Shown here in pieces: positions 33,901 to 46,829 of a DNA stretch of 64,000 nt. Each line of letters begins with the position of its first letter. The first letter of the stretch is position 1. The position numbers and the translations under genes were made by a program. Origin of the DNA: Elymus sibiricus (taxonomy: Eukaryota; Streptophyta; Magnoliopsida; Poales; Poaceae); contig CM077665.1 in assembly GCA_039707655.1 (NCBI GenBank), positions 139,129,148-139,193,147 of the forward strand, in the 5' to 3' direction. The notes under the pieces were generated by a model. The model ran no database searches. It was not told where the DNA came from and saw nothing but the letters and a program-made list of their open reading frames with translations.

Positions 33901-35454
33901 TGATACGTCTCCAACGTATCTATAATTTTTTATTGTTCCATGCTTATATATTATCATTCTAGGATACTTTTTGGGTCTTTATTTACCAATTTATAATATT
34001 TTTGAGAACTAACCTATTGACCCAGTGCCCAGTGCCAATTGATGTTTTCTGCATGTTTTTGCCTTTTCAGGTTTACAGTACCAAACGAAGTCCAATTGCC
34101 ACGAAACTTTTTGACGATTTTTTGGACTATAAGAAGACCTAGAAGCTTCGAAAGGAGGCCAGGAGGTGCACGAGGGGCCCACCACACATCAGGGCGCGTC
34201 CTGATATGTGGTGGCCCCCTCGGCTCCCTCCCGACGTCCCTCTTCGGCCTATAAATTCTCTAATATCCTAAAAACCCTAAAGGCAGTCCCGAAACACTTT
34301 TGCCGCCACCACAAGTCTCTGTTCCGTTGTGAGGCCATATGGAGCTCCGTTCTGGCACCCTGCCGGAGGGGGGGTCGATCACGGAGGGCCTCTTCATCAA
34401 CCTTGTTGTCCTCATGATGATGTGTGAGTAGTTCACCACATACCTACGGGTCCATAGCTAGTACCTAGATGGCAATCTCTCTCTCTCTTATGATCTACAA
34501 TACAATGATCATCGCATCTTCGCTTTGATCTATTCGATGTAATCGTATTGTGCGGTGTGTTTGTTGGGATCCGATGAATTGTGGGTTTATGTTCAAATTA
34601 TTCATGAAAAGTATTTGAGATGCCTCTGAATTATATTATCTCTTAAGTGCATGATCATTATAGCTTCGTCATGCTCTCCGATCTTATTGATGTGCTTTGG
34701 CCAAGTAGATTGATATTTCATCGGTGGGAGTGGTGCGTTGTGGTAGGTTCAACATGGCGAGTTTCTATATCCCAGTGACAAAGTAGGGGACAAGATGCGT
34801 CTTTGTGTTGTTGCTACTAAGGATAAAACGATGGGGTTCATTCATATTGTTTGAGTTTACTTTGTCTACATCATGTCATCGTTCTCCAAGCATTACTCTG
34901 TTTTACTTAATACTCTAGATGCATGCTGGATAGCGATCGATGAGTGGAGTAATAGTAATAGGTGCAGGCAGGAGTCGGCCTATTTGCTTATGGACGTGAT
35001 GCCTATATATACATGATCATTGTCGTGAACATCGCATAACTATCCGCTTTTCTATCAATTGCCCAACAGTAATTTGTTACCCACTGTATGCTGCCTACAT
35101 GAGAGATGCCGCTATGGAACACTATGGCCCCTAGGTCTATTCACTTATATATTTGCAAATGCTATTATTACCTCGCTGCCTTTATTTACTTTTATTTATT
35201 TTGCATTTATCAACAATTATCTACACAACTCATTTGCTTGCAAATAACGAGATCAAGGGGATTGACAACCCTCTTGCCCGTGTTGGGTGCAAGTTGGTTG
35301 TTAATTTGTGTGCAGCCGCTGAAGACGGTTGAGGATTGATATTCCTATTGGTTCGATAAACCTTGGTTTCATAACTGAGGGAAATACTTATCCGCTTTGT
35401 GCTGCAATTACCCATTCCTCCTCACGGAAAACCGAACGTAGATCACAAGTATCA
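33901..35454 (+). mobile_element. solo LTR, Athila type
   Basis: Starts tgatacgtctccaacg, ends cacaagtatca, with 5-bp target duplication atcac (33896-33900 and 35455-35459) and no internal sequence. TATA-like ctataaattc lies near 34249. It is the same family as the minus LTR at 48636-50169. Length 1,554 bp. Contained ORFs have no support. Confidence 0.93.
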
Positions 35455-35459
35455 ATCAC

Positions 35460-37097
35460 ATTGATTGTTGACAGAATGAAGCAGCAGATGCACGGTCTCG
35501 TATGGGTTCTCAGCGCAAGCCCGTTCCATCCAATGTTTTCCTTGATGTTTTGCATAACTCGTCGGTCAGATTACCGACAGAGGAAGACATTGCTATTCCT
35601 GACACTAAATCAGAATTGGTAGCTGCAGTTCATGCCACCCTGGAGTGGACAGTTCCTTACCAAGATTATCTTACCTATGGCGAGCTCCCGGAAGAGGAAA
35701 TCATTGCCTGGCAGATTATCAGGAGGTCCAAATCCATGACCATAGTCAATGACGAGTTGCACCGGAGAAGTATTACACACGTTTTTCAATGACGCATTTC
35801 TCCTGAAGAAGGCCATGAGATTCTCAATGAGATCCACTCTGGTGATTGCAGTCATCATGCCGGCTCGAGATCTCTGGTCGCAAAAGCTTTTTGACACGGT
35901 TTTTTCTCGCTCACAGCTCATGTAGACGCAGAGGATATCGGTCGCAGCTGTGATGCATGTCAGAAATTTGCTCATCAAGTGCATGTGTCGGCCCCTGTTC
36001 AAGAATTCGTCCGATTAACCAGTTAACTTGTCGATTAATCCCCACTCATAGGGTCACCGAGTAGCCGATTAACTGATCAATCGCCCGATTAATCTATTGA
36101 ACGGCCATTAACTTGCCGATTAGCCTATTAATCCCCTACTCGCCAGCCAACCGAGCAGCTATCAGTTACGATTTCCTCAACAATGGTGCCGGCTCAAGAA
36201 CTTTGACTGGTCCCAATTACTTGGCCTTTCGCAGTCTCAGGGCTTTGCATGGTTGGTCCTTTCAAACCTTTCAAGCACAAAAAGACTCATCTTTTGGTTG
36301 CAGTTGATAAATTCACCAAGTGGGTTGAAGCAGAACCAATCAGTATTTGTGATGCGACAACAACGGTTAGATTTTTGAAGAAGTTGATCTTTCGCTTTGG
36401 TTACCCGCACATCATCATCACTGATAATGGTACCAACCTGTCCAAAGGAGCTATGAAGCAGTTTTCTCAGAAAGAACGCATTCGTCTTGATATGGCTTCA
36501 GTAGCGCATCCGTAGTCAAATGGACAAGCAGAACGTGCTAATCAAGAGGGGATCAAGCCCAGGCTTATGGTTCCCCTCGAGCGCACTCCTGGATGTTGGG
36601 TTGAGGATCTTCCTGCAGTACTTTGGAGCATACGGACTACTCCCACCAGGTCAACAGGCTATACGCCATTTTTCCTACTCTATGGTGTGGACGCCGTATT
36701 GCCAAGTGACATCCGTCATGACTCCCCCAGAGTTGCAACATACGTTGAGGCAGACAATGAGCAAGCACGTCAAGACTCCCTTGATGCCCTCGAAGAAGAG
36801 TGCGATCTTGGAGCAGCACGGTCAAAAATATATCAACAAGACCTATGTTGCTATCATAGCCGTAGAGTGTGAAGACGTACCTTTCAGGAGGGTGACTTAG
36901 TGCTCCGTCTGATACAAGAACAGATAGGTATGCATAAGCTCTCACCTCCTTGGGAAGGACCTTTCGTCATCAGCAAGAATCTCAACAACGGGTCATATTA
37001 TATTGTTGATATATGTGAGGAAACTAAATCACGTACCTCTGAAGAGGTAACCAACAGGCCCTGGAATATTGCACGCCTTTGGCCCTATTACACTTAA
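35460..37097 (+). pseudogene. integrase of element E
   Basis: After the solo LTR the pol frame resumes. The zinc-binding region is visible in pieces (EIHSGDCSHHAGS, CDACQKFAHQ), then LLVAVDKFTKWVEAEPI, IITDNGTNLSKGAMKQF, SNGQAERANQEGIKPRL (D, D, E catalytic positions retained) and the C-terminal MHKLSPPWEGPFVISKNL and WNIARLWPYYT with the stop at 37095-37097. It is disrupted by an insert at 36006-36193, a TAG at 36513-36515 and frame changes. The Copia insertion follows immediately. Confidence 0.82.
36006..36193. repeat. short insert in integrase with reiterated cgattaa motif
   Basis: About 190 bases that do not belong to the integrase reading. It contains at least four copies of cgattaa(c/t) and two related blocks (gttaacttgtcgattaatcc and cattaacttgccgattag). 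It is bordered by the near-identical 8-mers ttcaagaa (35998-36005) and ctcaagaa (36194-36201), which look like a target duplication. Clear terminal inverted repeats were not found. It may be a small hAT-like MITE. Confidence 0.5.
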
Positions 37098-38840
37098 TGT
37101 TGGGGAACGTAGTAATAATTCAAAAAAATTCCAACGTGTCACCAAGATCAATCTAGGAGATGCTAGCAACGAGAGAGAGGGAGTGCATCTTCATACCCTT
37201 GAAGATCGCTAAGCGGAAGTGTTGCAAAGAACGCGGTTGATGGAGTCGTACTCACGGCGATTCAAATCGCGGAAGATCCGATCCAAGCGCCGAACGGACG
37301 GCGCCTCCGCATTCAACACACGTACAGCCCGGGGACGTCTCCTCCTTCTTGATCCAGCAAGGGGAGAGGAGAAGTTGAGGGAGAGCTCCGGCAGCACGAC
37401 GGCGTGGTGGCGGTGGAGCTCGTGGTTCTCCGGCAGAGCTTCGCTAAGCACTACGGAGGAGGAGGAGGTGTAGGAGGGGGGAGGGCTGCGCCAGGGAAGG
37501 GGTGCAGCTCCCATGCGCCTCCCCACTATATATAGGGGTGGAGGGGGGCTGGTTTCTTGCCCTCCAAGTCCATTGGGGCGTTGGCAAAGGTGGGAGGAAT
37601 GAAATCCCATCCTTTCCCTTCCCCACTGATTGTTATCCCCCCTTTTTAGGGATCTTGATCTTATCCCTTCGGGATATGATCTTATTCCTTCTAAGGGGGG
37701 ATCTTGGTGCGCCTTGACCAGGGGTGTGGGGCCTTGCCCCCACTACCCATGTTCATGTGGGTCCTCCCATGCAGGTGGGCCCCACTTTGGAACCTTCTAG
37801 AACCTTCCCGGTACAATACCGAAAAATCCCGAACATTTTCCGGTGGCCAAAATAGGACTTCCCATATATAAATATTTACCTCCGGACCATTCCGGAACTC
37901 CTCGTGATGTTCGGGATCTCATCCGGGACTCCGAACAACTTTTGGTAACCACATACAATTCCCATTACAACTCTAGCGTCACCGAACCTTAAGTGTGTAG
38001 ACCCTACGGGTTCGGGAACCATGCAGACATGACCGAGACACCTCTCCGGCCAATAACCAATAGCGGGATCTGGATACCCATATTGGCTCCCACATGTTCC
38101 ACGATGATCTCATCGGATGAACCACGATGTCGGAGATTCAATTAATCCCGTATACAATTCCCTTTGTCCATCGGTATGTTACTTGCCCGAGATTCGATCG
38201 TCGGTATCCCTATACCTTGTTCAATCTCGTTACCAGCAAGTCTCTTTACTCGTTCCGTAACACATGATCCCGTGACTAACTCCTTAGTCACATTCAGCTC
38301 ATTATGATGATGTATTACCGAGTGGGCCCAGAGATACCTCTCTGTCACACGGAGTGACAAATCCCAGTCTCGATTCGTGCCAACCCAATAGACACTTTCG
38401 GAGATACCTGTAGTGCACCTTTATAGTCACCCAGTTACGTTGTGACGTTTGATACACCCAAAGCATTCCTACGGTATCCGGGAGTTGCACAATCTCATGG
38501 TCTAAGGAAATGATACTTGAAATTAGAAAAGCTCTAGCAGACGAACTACACGATCTTGTGCTATGCTTAGGATTGGGTCTTGTCCATCACATCATTCTCC
38601 TAATGATGTGATCCCATTATCAACGACATCCAATGTCCATGGTTAGGAAACCACGACCATCTATTGATCAATGAGCTAGTCAACTAGAGGCTCACTAGGG
38701 ACATGGTGTGGTCTATGTATTCACACATGTATTATGGTTTCCGGTTAATACAATTATAGCATGAACAATAGACAATTATCATGAACAAGGAAATATAATA
38801 ATAACCATTTTATTATTGCCTCTAGGGCATATTTCCAACA
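37098..38840 (-). mobile_element. 3' LTR of the Copia element
   Basis: 1,743 bp, minus orientation. The LTR TATA box reads TATATATAG on the minus strand near 37526-37535. Bordered at 38840 by the polypurine tract. ORFs such as 37209-37610 are LTR sequence repeated in the other LTR. Confidence 0.95.
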
Positions 38841-38855
38841 GTCTCCCACTTGCAC
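38841..38855 (-). promoter_or_regulatory. polypurine tract of the Copia element
   Basis: Minus strand GCAAGTGGGAGAC directly before the LTR start, typical of this family. Confidence 0.85.
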
Positions 38856-38872
38856 TAGAGTCAATAATCTAG

Positions 38873-41800
38873 TTACATTGTGATGAATCGAACACCCATA
38901 GAGTTCTGGTGCTGATCATGTTTCGCTCGTGGAAGAGGTTTAGTCAACGGATCTGCGACATTCAGATCCGTATGTACTTTACAAATATCTATATCTCCAT
39001 CATGAATGTAACCACGAATGGTTTTGAAGCGGCGCTTGATGTGCTTGGTCTTCTTGTGAAACCTGGGATCCTTGGCAATGGCAATAGCTCCAGTGTTGTC
39101 ACAGAAGAGAGTCATCGGGCCCGACGCATTGGGAATCAATCCTAGGTCGGTGATGAACTCCTTCATCCAGACTCCTTCCTGCGCTGCTTCCGAAGCAGCT
39201 ATGTACTCCGCTTCACATGTAGATGCCGCCACGACGCTTTGCTTGCAACTGCACCAGCTGACTGCCCCACCATTCAAAATATACACATATCCGGTTTGTG
39301 ACTTGGAGTCATCCGGATCTGTGTCGAAGCTAGCATCGACGTAACCCTTTACGATGAGCTCTTCGGCACCTCCATAAACGAGAAACATATCCTTAGTCCT
39401 TTTCAGGTACTTAAGGATATTCTTGACCGCTGTCCAGTGTTCCATTCCGGGATCACTTTGGTACCTCCCTACCAAACTTATGGCAAGGTTCACATCAGGT
39501 CTGGTACACAGCATGGCATACATAATAGAGCCTATGGCTGAGGCATAGGGGATGACACTCATCTTTTCTCTATCTTCTGCCGAGGTCGGGCATTGAGCTG
39601 TGCTCAATCTCACACCTTGCAATACAGGCAAGAACCCCTTCTTGGACTGATCCATATTGAACTTCTTCAATATCTTGTCAAGGTATGTGCTTTGTGAAAG
39701 ACCAATGAGGCGTCTCGATCTATCTCTATAGATCTTGATGCCTAATATGTAAGCAGCTTCTCCAAGGTCCTTCATTGAAAAACACTTATTCAAGTAGGCC
39801 TTTATGCTTTCCAAAAGTTCTATATCATTTCCCATCAACAATATGTCATCCACATATAAAATGAGAAATGCTACAGAGCTCCCACTCACTTTCTTCTAAA
39901 TACAGGCTTCTCCATAAGTCTGTATAAACCCAAACGCTTTGATCACCTCATCAAAGCGAATGTTCCAACTCCGAGATGCTTGCACCAGCCCATAGATGGA
40001 GCGCTGGAGCTTGCATACCTTGTCAGCATTCTTAGGATCGACAAAACCTTCCGGCTGCATCATATACAATTCTTCCTTAAGGAAACCGTTAAGGAATGCC
40101 GTTTTGACGTCCATTTGCCAGATTTCATAATCATAAAATGCGGCAACTGCTAACATGATTCGGACGGACTTCAGCATCGCTACGGGTGAGAAAGTCTCAT
40201 CATAGTCAACTCCTTGAACTTGTCGATAACCCTTAGTGACAAGCCGGGCCTTATAGACGGTCACATTACCATCCGCGTCAGTCTTCTTCTTAAAGATCCA
40301 TTTATTTTCTATGGCTTGCCGATCATCGGGCAAGTCCACCAAAGTCCATACTTTGTTCTCATACATGGATCCTATCTCGGATTTCATGGCTTCAAGCCAT
40401 TTGTTGGAATCCGGGCCCGCCATGGCTTCTTCGTAGTTCGAAGGTTCACCGTTGTCTAACAACATGATTTCCAGGACAGGGTTGCCATACCACTCTGGTG
40501 CGGAACGTGTCCTCGTGGACCTACGAAGTTCAGTAGTAACTTGATCCGAAGTTTCATGATTATCATCATTAACTTTCTCTCTAGTCGGTGCAGGCACCAC
40601 AGAAACATTTTCCTGCGCTGCGCTACTCTTCGGTTCGAGAGGGGGTACAATTACCTCATCAAGTTCTACTTTCCTCTCACTTACTTCTTTCGAGAGAAAC
40701 TCTTTCTCTAGAAAGGATCCATTCTTGGCAACAAAGATCTTGCCTTCGGATCTGAGGTAGAAGGTATACCCAATAGTTTCCTTAGGGTATCCTATGAAGA
40801 CGCACTTTTTCGATTTGGGTTCGAGCTTTTCAGGTTGAAGTTTCTTAACATAAGCATCGCATCCCCAAACTTTCAGAAACGACAGCTTAGGTTTCTTCCC
40901 AAACCATAATTCATACGGTGTCGTCTCAATGGATTTAGACGGTGCCCTATTTAAAGTGAATGTGGCAGTCTCTAATGCATATCCCAAAAATGATAGCGGT
41001 AAATCAGTAAGAGACATCATAGATCGCACCATATCCAATAGAGTGTGATTACGACGTTCGGACACACCATTACGCTGAGGTGTGCCAGGCGGCGTGAGTT
41101 GTGAAACAATTCCACATTTCCTTAAGTGCGTGCCAAACTCGTGACTCAAATATTCTCCTCCACGATCAGATCGTAAGAACTTTATTTTCTTGTCACGTTG
41201 ATTCTCTACCTCACTCTGAAATTCCTTGAACTTTTCAAAGGTCTCAGACTTGTGTTTCATTAAGTAGACATACCCATATCTGCTTAAGTCATCAGTGAGG
41301 GTGAGAACATAACGATAGCCACCGCGAGCCTCAACGCTCATTGGACCGCATACATCGGTATGTATTATTTCCAACAAGTTGGTTGCTCGCTCCATTGTTC
41401 CGGAGAATGGAGTCTTAGTCATCTTGCCCATGAGGCATGGTTCGCACGTGTCAAATGATTCGCAATCAAGAGACTCCAAAAGTCCATCTGCATGGAGTTT
41501 CTTCATGCGTTTGACACCAATATGACCAAGGCGGCAGTGCCACAAGTATGTGGGACTATCATTATCAACAATACATCGTTTGGTATTCACACTATGAATA
41601 TGTGTAACATCACGTTCGAGATTCAATAAAAATAAACCATTGACCAGCGGGGCATGACCATAAAACATATCTCTCATATAAATAGAACAACCATTATTCT
41701 CGGATTTAAATGAGTAGCCATCTCGCATCAAACGAGATCCAGATACAATGTTCATGCTCAAAGCTGGTACTAAATAACAATTATTAAGGTTTAAAACTAA

Positions 41801-42862
41801 TCCCGAAGGTAGATGTAGAGGTAGCGTGCCGACGGCGATCACATCAACCTTGGAACCATTCCCGACGCGCATCGTCACCTCGTCCTTCGCCAGTCTCCGC
41901 TTATTCCGCAGCTCCTGTTTTGAGTTACAAATGTGAGCAACCGCACCGGTATCAAATACCCAGGAGCTACTATGAGCGCTAGTAAGGTACACATCAATAA
42001 CATGTATATCATATATACCTTTGACGTTGCCGGCCTTCTTATCTGCTAAGTACTTGGGGCAGTTCCGCTTCCAGTGACCGGTTCCCTTGCAATAAAAGCA
42101 CTCAGTCTCAGGCTTGGGTCCATTCTTGGGCTTCTTCCCGGCAACTGATTTACCGGGCGCGGCAACTGCTTTGCCGTCCTTCTTGAAGTTCTTCTTACCC
42201 TTGCCTTTCTTGAAACTGGTGGTCTTATTCACCATCAACACTTGATGTTCCTTTTTGATCTCCACCTCCGCTGATTTCAGCATCGAATATAACTCAGGAA
42301 TGGACTTCTCCATCCCTTGCATATTGAAATTCATCACAAAGCTCTTGTAGCTAGGTGGAAGCGACTGGAGGATTCTGTCAATAACCGAGTCATCCGGAAG
42401 ATTAACTCCCAGCTGAGACAAGCGGTTGTGCAACCCAGACATTTTGAGTATGTGCTCGCTGACAGAACTATTTTCCTCCATCTTACAACTAAAGAACTTG
42501 TCGGAGACTTCATATCTCTCGACCCGGGCATGAGCTTGGAAAACCATTCTCAGCTCTTGGAACATCTCATATGCTCCGTGTTGCTCAAAACGCTTTTGGA
42601 GCCCCGGTTCTAAGCTGTAAAGCATGCCGCACTGAACCAAGGAGTAATCATCACTACGTGACTGCCAGGCGTTCATAACGTCTTGAGTTGCTGGGAAAAT
42701 GGGTGCGTCACCTAGCAGTGCATCAAGGACATATGCTTTCTTGGAAGCTATGAGGATGATCCTCAAGTTACGGACCCAGTCCGTATAGTTGCTTCCATCG
42801 TCTTTCAGCTTGGTTTTCTCTAGGAACGCGTTGAAGTTGAGGGCAACATTAGCGTGGGCCAT
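38873..42862 (-). pseudogene. Copia gag-pol polyprotein with a single nonsense codon
   Basis: One frame of 1,329 residues, interrupted only by a TAG at 39896-39898 (after residue 988), where the Angela/WIS family normally has Tyr in GEACIYKK. Domains in order are: UBN2-type Gag (1-210); zinc knuckle C255, C258, H263, C268; aspartic protease with FDTG at 303-306; integrase zinc finger H442, H447, C473, C476; integrase core D503, D566, E602; RT from about 860 with KARLVTKGYRQVQGVDY and YVDD at 1003-1006; RNase H with YVDASFDTD, STCEAEYIA and LFCDNTGAIA. The stop falls inside RT, between the fingers and the YVDD. Read-through or a relative would be needed for activity. The rest is intact, in line with the similar LTRs. 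Confidence 0.95.
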
Positions 42863-44125
42863 TGGATCTACAAGATAGATTGTAAAGACAATTTTAGACT
42901 AAGTTCATGATAATTAAGTTCATCTAATCAAATTATTTAATGAACTCCCACTCAGATAGACATCCCTCTAGTCATCTAAGTGATACAATATCCATATCGA
43001 CTAGGCCGTGTCCGATCATCACATGAGACGGACTAGTCATCAATGGTGAACATCTCCATGTTGATCGCATCTACTATATGACTCATGTTCGACCTTTCGG
43101 TCTCTTGTGTTCCGAGGCCATGTTTGTACATGCTAGGCTCGTCAAGTCAACCTAAGTGTTTCGCGTGTGTAAATCAGGCTTACACCCGTTGTATGCGAAC
43201 GTTAGAATCTATCACACCCGATCATCACGTGGTGCTTCGAAACAACGATCCTTCGCAACGGTGCACACTTAGGGGGAACACATTTCTTGAAATTTTAGTG
43301 AGGGATCATCTTATTTATGCTACCGTCGTTCTAAGAAAATAAGATGTAAAAACATGATAAACATCACATGCAAATCATAAAGTGACATGATATGGCAGAT
43401 ATCATCTTGCGCCTTTGATCTCCATCTTTGGGGCGCGGCATGATCACCATCGTCACCGGCACGACACCATGATCTCCATCATCGTGTCTTCATGAAGTTG
43501 TCTCGCCAACTATTACTTCTACTACTATGGCTAACAGTTAGCAATAAAGTAAAGTAATTACATGGCGTTTTTGATTGACACGCAGGTCATACAATAAATT
43601 AAGACAACTCCTATGGCTCCTGCCGGTTGTCATACTCATCGACATGCAAGTCGTGATTCCTATTACAAGAACATGATCAATCTCATACATCACATATATT
43701 TCATCACATCCTTTTGGCCATATCACATCACATAGCATACCCTGCAAAAACAAGTTAGACGTCCTCTAATTGTTGTTGCAAGTTTTACGTGGCTGCTATG
43801 GGTTTCTAGCAAGAACGTTTCTTACGTACGCAAAAGCCACAACGGTGATATGCCAATTTCTATTTACCCTTCATAAGGACCCTCTTCATCGAATCCGATC
43901 CGACTAAAGTGGGAGAGACAGACACCCGCTAGCCACCTTATGCAACAAGTGCATGTCAGGCGGTGGAACCAGTCTCACGTAAGCGTACGTGTAAAGTCGG
44001 TCCGGGCCGCTTCATCCCACAATACCGCCGAATCAAGATAGGACTAGTAACGGCAAGCAAATTGACCAAATCATCGCCCACAACTACTTGTGTTCTACTC
44101 GTGCATAGAATCTACGCATAGACCT
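42863..44125 (-). other. 5' leader of the Copia element
   Basis: Untranslated region of about 1.26 kb between PBS and gag, as is usual for the BARE/Angela group. Small ORFs (43085-43342, 43538-43753) have no support. Confidence 0.8.
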
Positions 44126-44139
44126 GGCTCACGATGCCA
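44126..44139 (-). promoter_or_regulatory. primer binding site of the Copia element
   Basis: Minus strand TGGCATCGTGAGCC one base after the LTR. The family form is TGGTATCAGAGCC (initiator Met tRNA), so this copy shows a weakened match. Confidence 0.75.
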
Positions 44140-44140
44140 C

Positions 44141-45881
44141 TGTTGGGGAACGTAGTAATAATTCAAAAAAATTCCTACGTGTCACCAAGATCAATCTAGG
44201 AGATGCTAGAAACGAGAGAGAGGGAGTGCATCTTCATACCCTTGAAGATCGCTAAGCGGAAGCGTTGCAAAGAACGCGGTTGATGGAGTCGTACTCGCGG
44301 CGATTCAAATCGCGGAAGATCCGATCCAAGCGCCGAACGGACGGCGCCTCCGCGTTCAACACACGTACAGCCCGGGGACGTCTCCTCCTTCTTGATCCAG
44401 CAAGGGGAGAGGAGAAGTTGAGGGAGAGCTCCGGCAGCACGACGGCGTGGTGGCGGTGGAGCTCGTGGTTCTCCGGCAGAGCTTTGCTAAGCACTACGGA
44501 GGAGGAGGAGGTGTAGGAGGGGGAGGGCTGCGCCAGGGAAGGGGTGCAGCTCCCATGCGCCTCCCCACTATATATAGGGGTGGAGGGGGCTGGTTTCTTG
44601 CCCTCCAAGTCCATTGGGGCGTTGGCAAAGGTGGGAGGAAAGAAATCCCATCCTTTCCCTTCCCCACCGATTGTTATCCCCCCTTTTTAGGGATCTTGAT
44701 CTTATCCCTTCGGGATATGATCTTATTCCTTCTAAGGGGGGATCTTGGTGCGCCTTGACCAGGGGTGTGGGGCCTTGCCCCCACTACCCACGTTCATGTG
44801 GGTCCTCCCATGCAGGTGGGCCCCACTTTGGAACCTTCTAGAACGTTCCCGGTACAATACCGAAAAATCCCGAACATTTTCCGGTGGCCAAAATAGGACT
44901 TCCCATATATAAATCTTTACCTCCGGACCATTCCGGAACTCCTCGTGACGTTCGGGATCTCATCCGGGACTCCGAACAACTTTCGGTAACCACATACAAT
45001 TCCCATTACAACTCTAGCGTCACCGAACCTTAAGTGTGTAGACCCTACGGGTTCGGGAACCATGCAGACATGACCGAGACACCTCTCCGGCCAATAACCA
45101 ATAGCGGGATCTGGATACCCATATTGGCTCCCACATGTTCCACGATGATCTCATCGGATGAACCACGATGTCGGGGATTCAATTAATCCCGTATACAATT
45201 CCCTTTGTCCATCGGTATGTTACTTGCCCGAGATTCGATCGTCGGTATCCCTATACCTTGTTCAATCTCGTTACCAGCAAGTCTCTTTACTCGTTCCGTA
45301 ACACATGATCCCGTGACTAACTCCTTAGTCACATTCAGCTCATTATGATGATGTATTACCGAGTGGGCCCAGAGATACCTCTCCGTCACACGGAGTGACA
45401 AATCCCAGTCTCGATTCGTGCCAACCCAACAGACACTTTCGGAGATACCTGTAGTGCACCTTCATAGTCACCCAGTTACGTTGTGACGTTTGATACACCC
45501 AAAGCATTCCTACGGTATCCGGGAGTTGCACAATCTCATGCTCTAAGGAAATGATACTTGACATTAGAAAAGCTCTAGCAGACGAACTACACGATCTTGT
45601 GCTATGCTTAGGATTGGGTCTTGTCCATCACATCATTCTCCTAATGATGTGATCCCGTTATCAACGACATCCAATGTCCATGGTCAGGAAACCATGACCA
45701 TCTATTGATCAACGAGCTAGTCAACTAGAGGCTCACTAGGGACATGTTGTGGTCTATGTATTCACACATGTATTACGGTTTCCGGTTAATACAATTATAG
45801 CATGAACAATAGACAATTATCATGAACAAGGAAATATAATAATAACCATTTTATTATTGCCTCTAGGGCATATTTCCAACA
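44141..45881 (-). mobile_element. 5' LTR of the Copia element
   Basis: 1,741 bp, nearly identical to 37098-38840. TATATATAG on the minus strand near 44568-44577 is the expected promoter for the polyprotein transcript. Confidence 0.95.
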
Positions 45882-45886
45882 CTTAA

Positions 45887-46829
45887 AGCCACTGGCTTCA
45901 GTTCTTATACATATTTCCATCACGTATATATACATTAGTGATCAATGAAATAAAGTCGGCACCCTTGGAACCCGGAGTTTGTCGTTTCATACCAAAAATT
46001 GTGTATTGAGTCTTTATTCTTTGATCATTGGTCAATTGGGGGCTTCCAACTCATCGAGTTTAGCCATTAATATCCCTCTTGACCCGACATATGCCACTAT
46101 TAATACTTGGTTAAACCTCCATGCTAGCTTGATGCTCGACAAGGTGACCCAGCTGTACTTTTGTTAAGTCCATCACGCTGATGCCTATCATGGACTGTGT
46201 TGACCTTGAACTTATCAAAGTTAAAACACCGGCTTAAGTCATGTGAGAGACAGCTTTCAGAAAGCTAGGATAAACCAAAAGAGGCTACAAGGCCTGCTTC
46301 CACGGGAAAGCAAATCAAGACTCAAGCCTCGAAAGTTGGTCTTTTATGTCATGCTTCGAAAGCCGGCTTACTAATTTATTTTTTATATCATGTTATATAT
46401 ATATATATATATATATATATAACTATATGAATTTTCTTTTGCAGGTACTAAATGAAATCCCGGGTCAAATAAAAACTGGATCACCAAAACACCGGGTCAC
46501 AAGCTTGACCGGGTCTTGGGAAGTTTAGTTTTGTGCTCTGATTTAGATCGCAACACTTCATGGATTTCTGGAAATATTTCTTGTCAGCTTGCACTGCAAT
46601 CACAGCCAAGGACTCACTCAAACATTATGAGTACATATGAGTGGGCTAAAATAGCATTCATGATAGCAGTATATTTCATAAAAGCTGGTCATAGTTCAAA
46701 GGTGCGGTACTCAATGCACGATGGCATTGCAAGAATATGGGGTTTCCAATCACAAAATATTACAAGCCACACTTGGGCTATTTTTCATCAAAGTTTTTTC
46801 AAGGACACAAGTGTGCCCACTAGATAATA
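45887..46829 (+). other. element E region after integrase, with (TA)n microsatellite
   Basis: Sequence of element E continues after the Copia element. A (TA)14 tract lies at about 46394-46421. No gene is supported; ORFs 45979-46167 and 46516-46827 lack recognisable features. Confidence 0.6.

Larger units (their letters stand above)
37098..45881 (-). mobile_element. complete Copia element, Angela/WIS/BARE type
   Basis: Both LTRs, PBS, PPT, one long polyprotein and the target duplication cttaa (37093-37097 and 45882-45886) are present. Length 8,784 bp, inserted at the stop codon of element E integrase. LTR ends on the minus strand are TGTTGGAAATATGCCC and TTCCCCAACA. Comparing the two LTRs by eye I count about 25 substitutions and two 1-base indels over 1.74 kb, so it is the youngest dated element of the window. 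Confidence 0.96.

Noticed and set aside
37209..37610. 133-aa minus ORF duplicated at 44252-44614
   Set aside because: Duplicated only because it lies in the two Copia LTRs; it is promoter/leader sequence.
46394..46421. (TA)n tract as a possible origin or promoter
   Set aside because: A simple microsatellite; nothing nearby supports a function.
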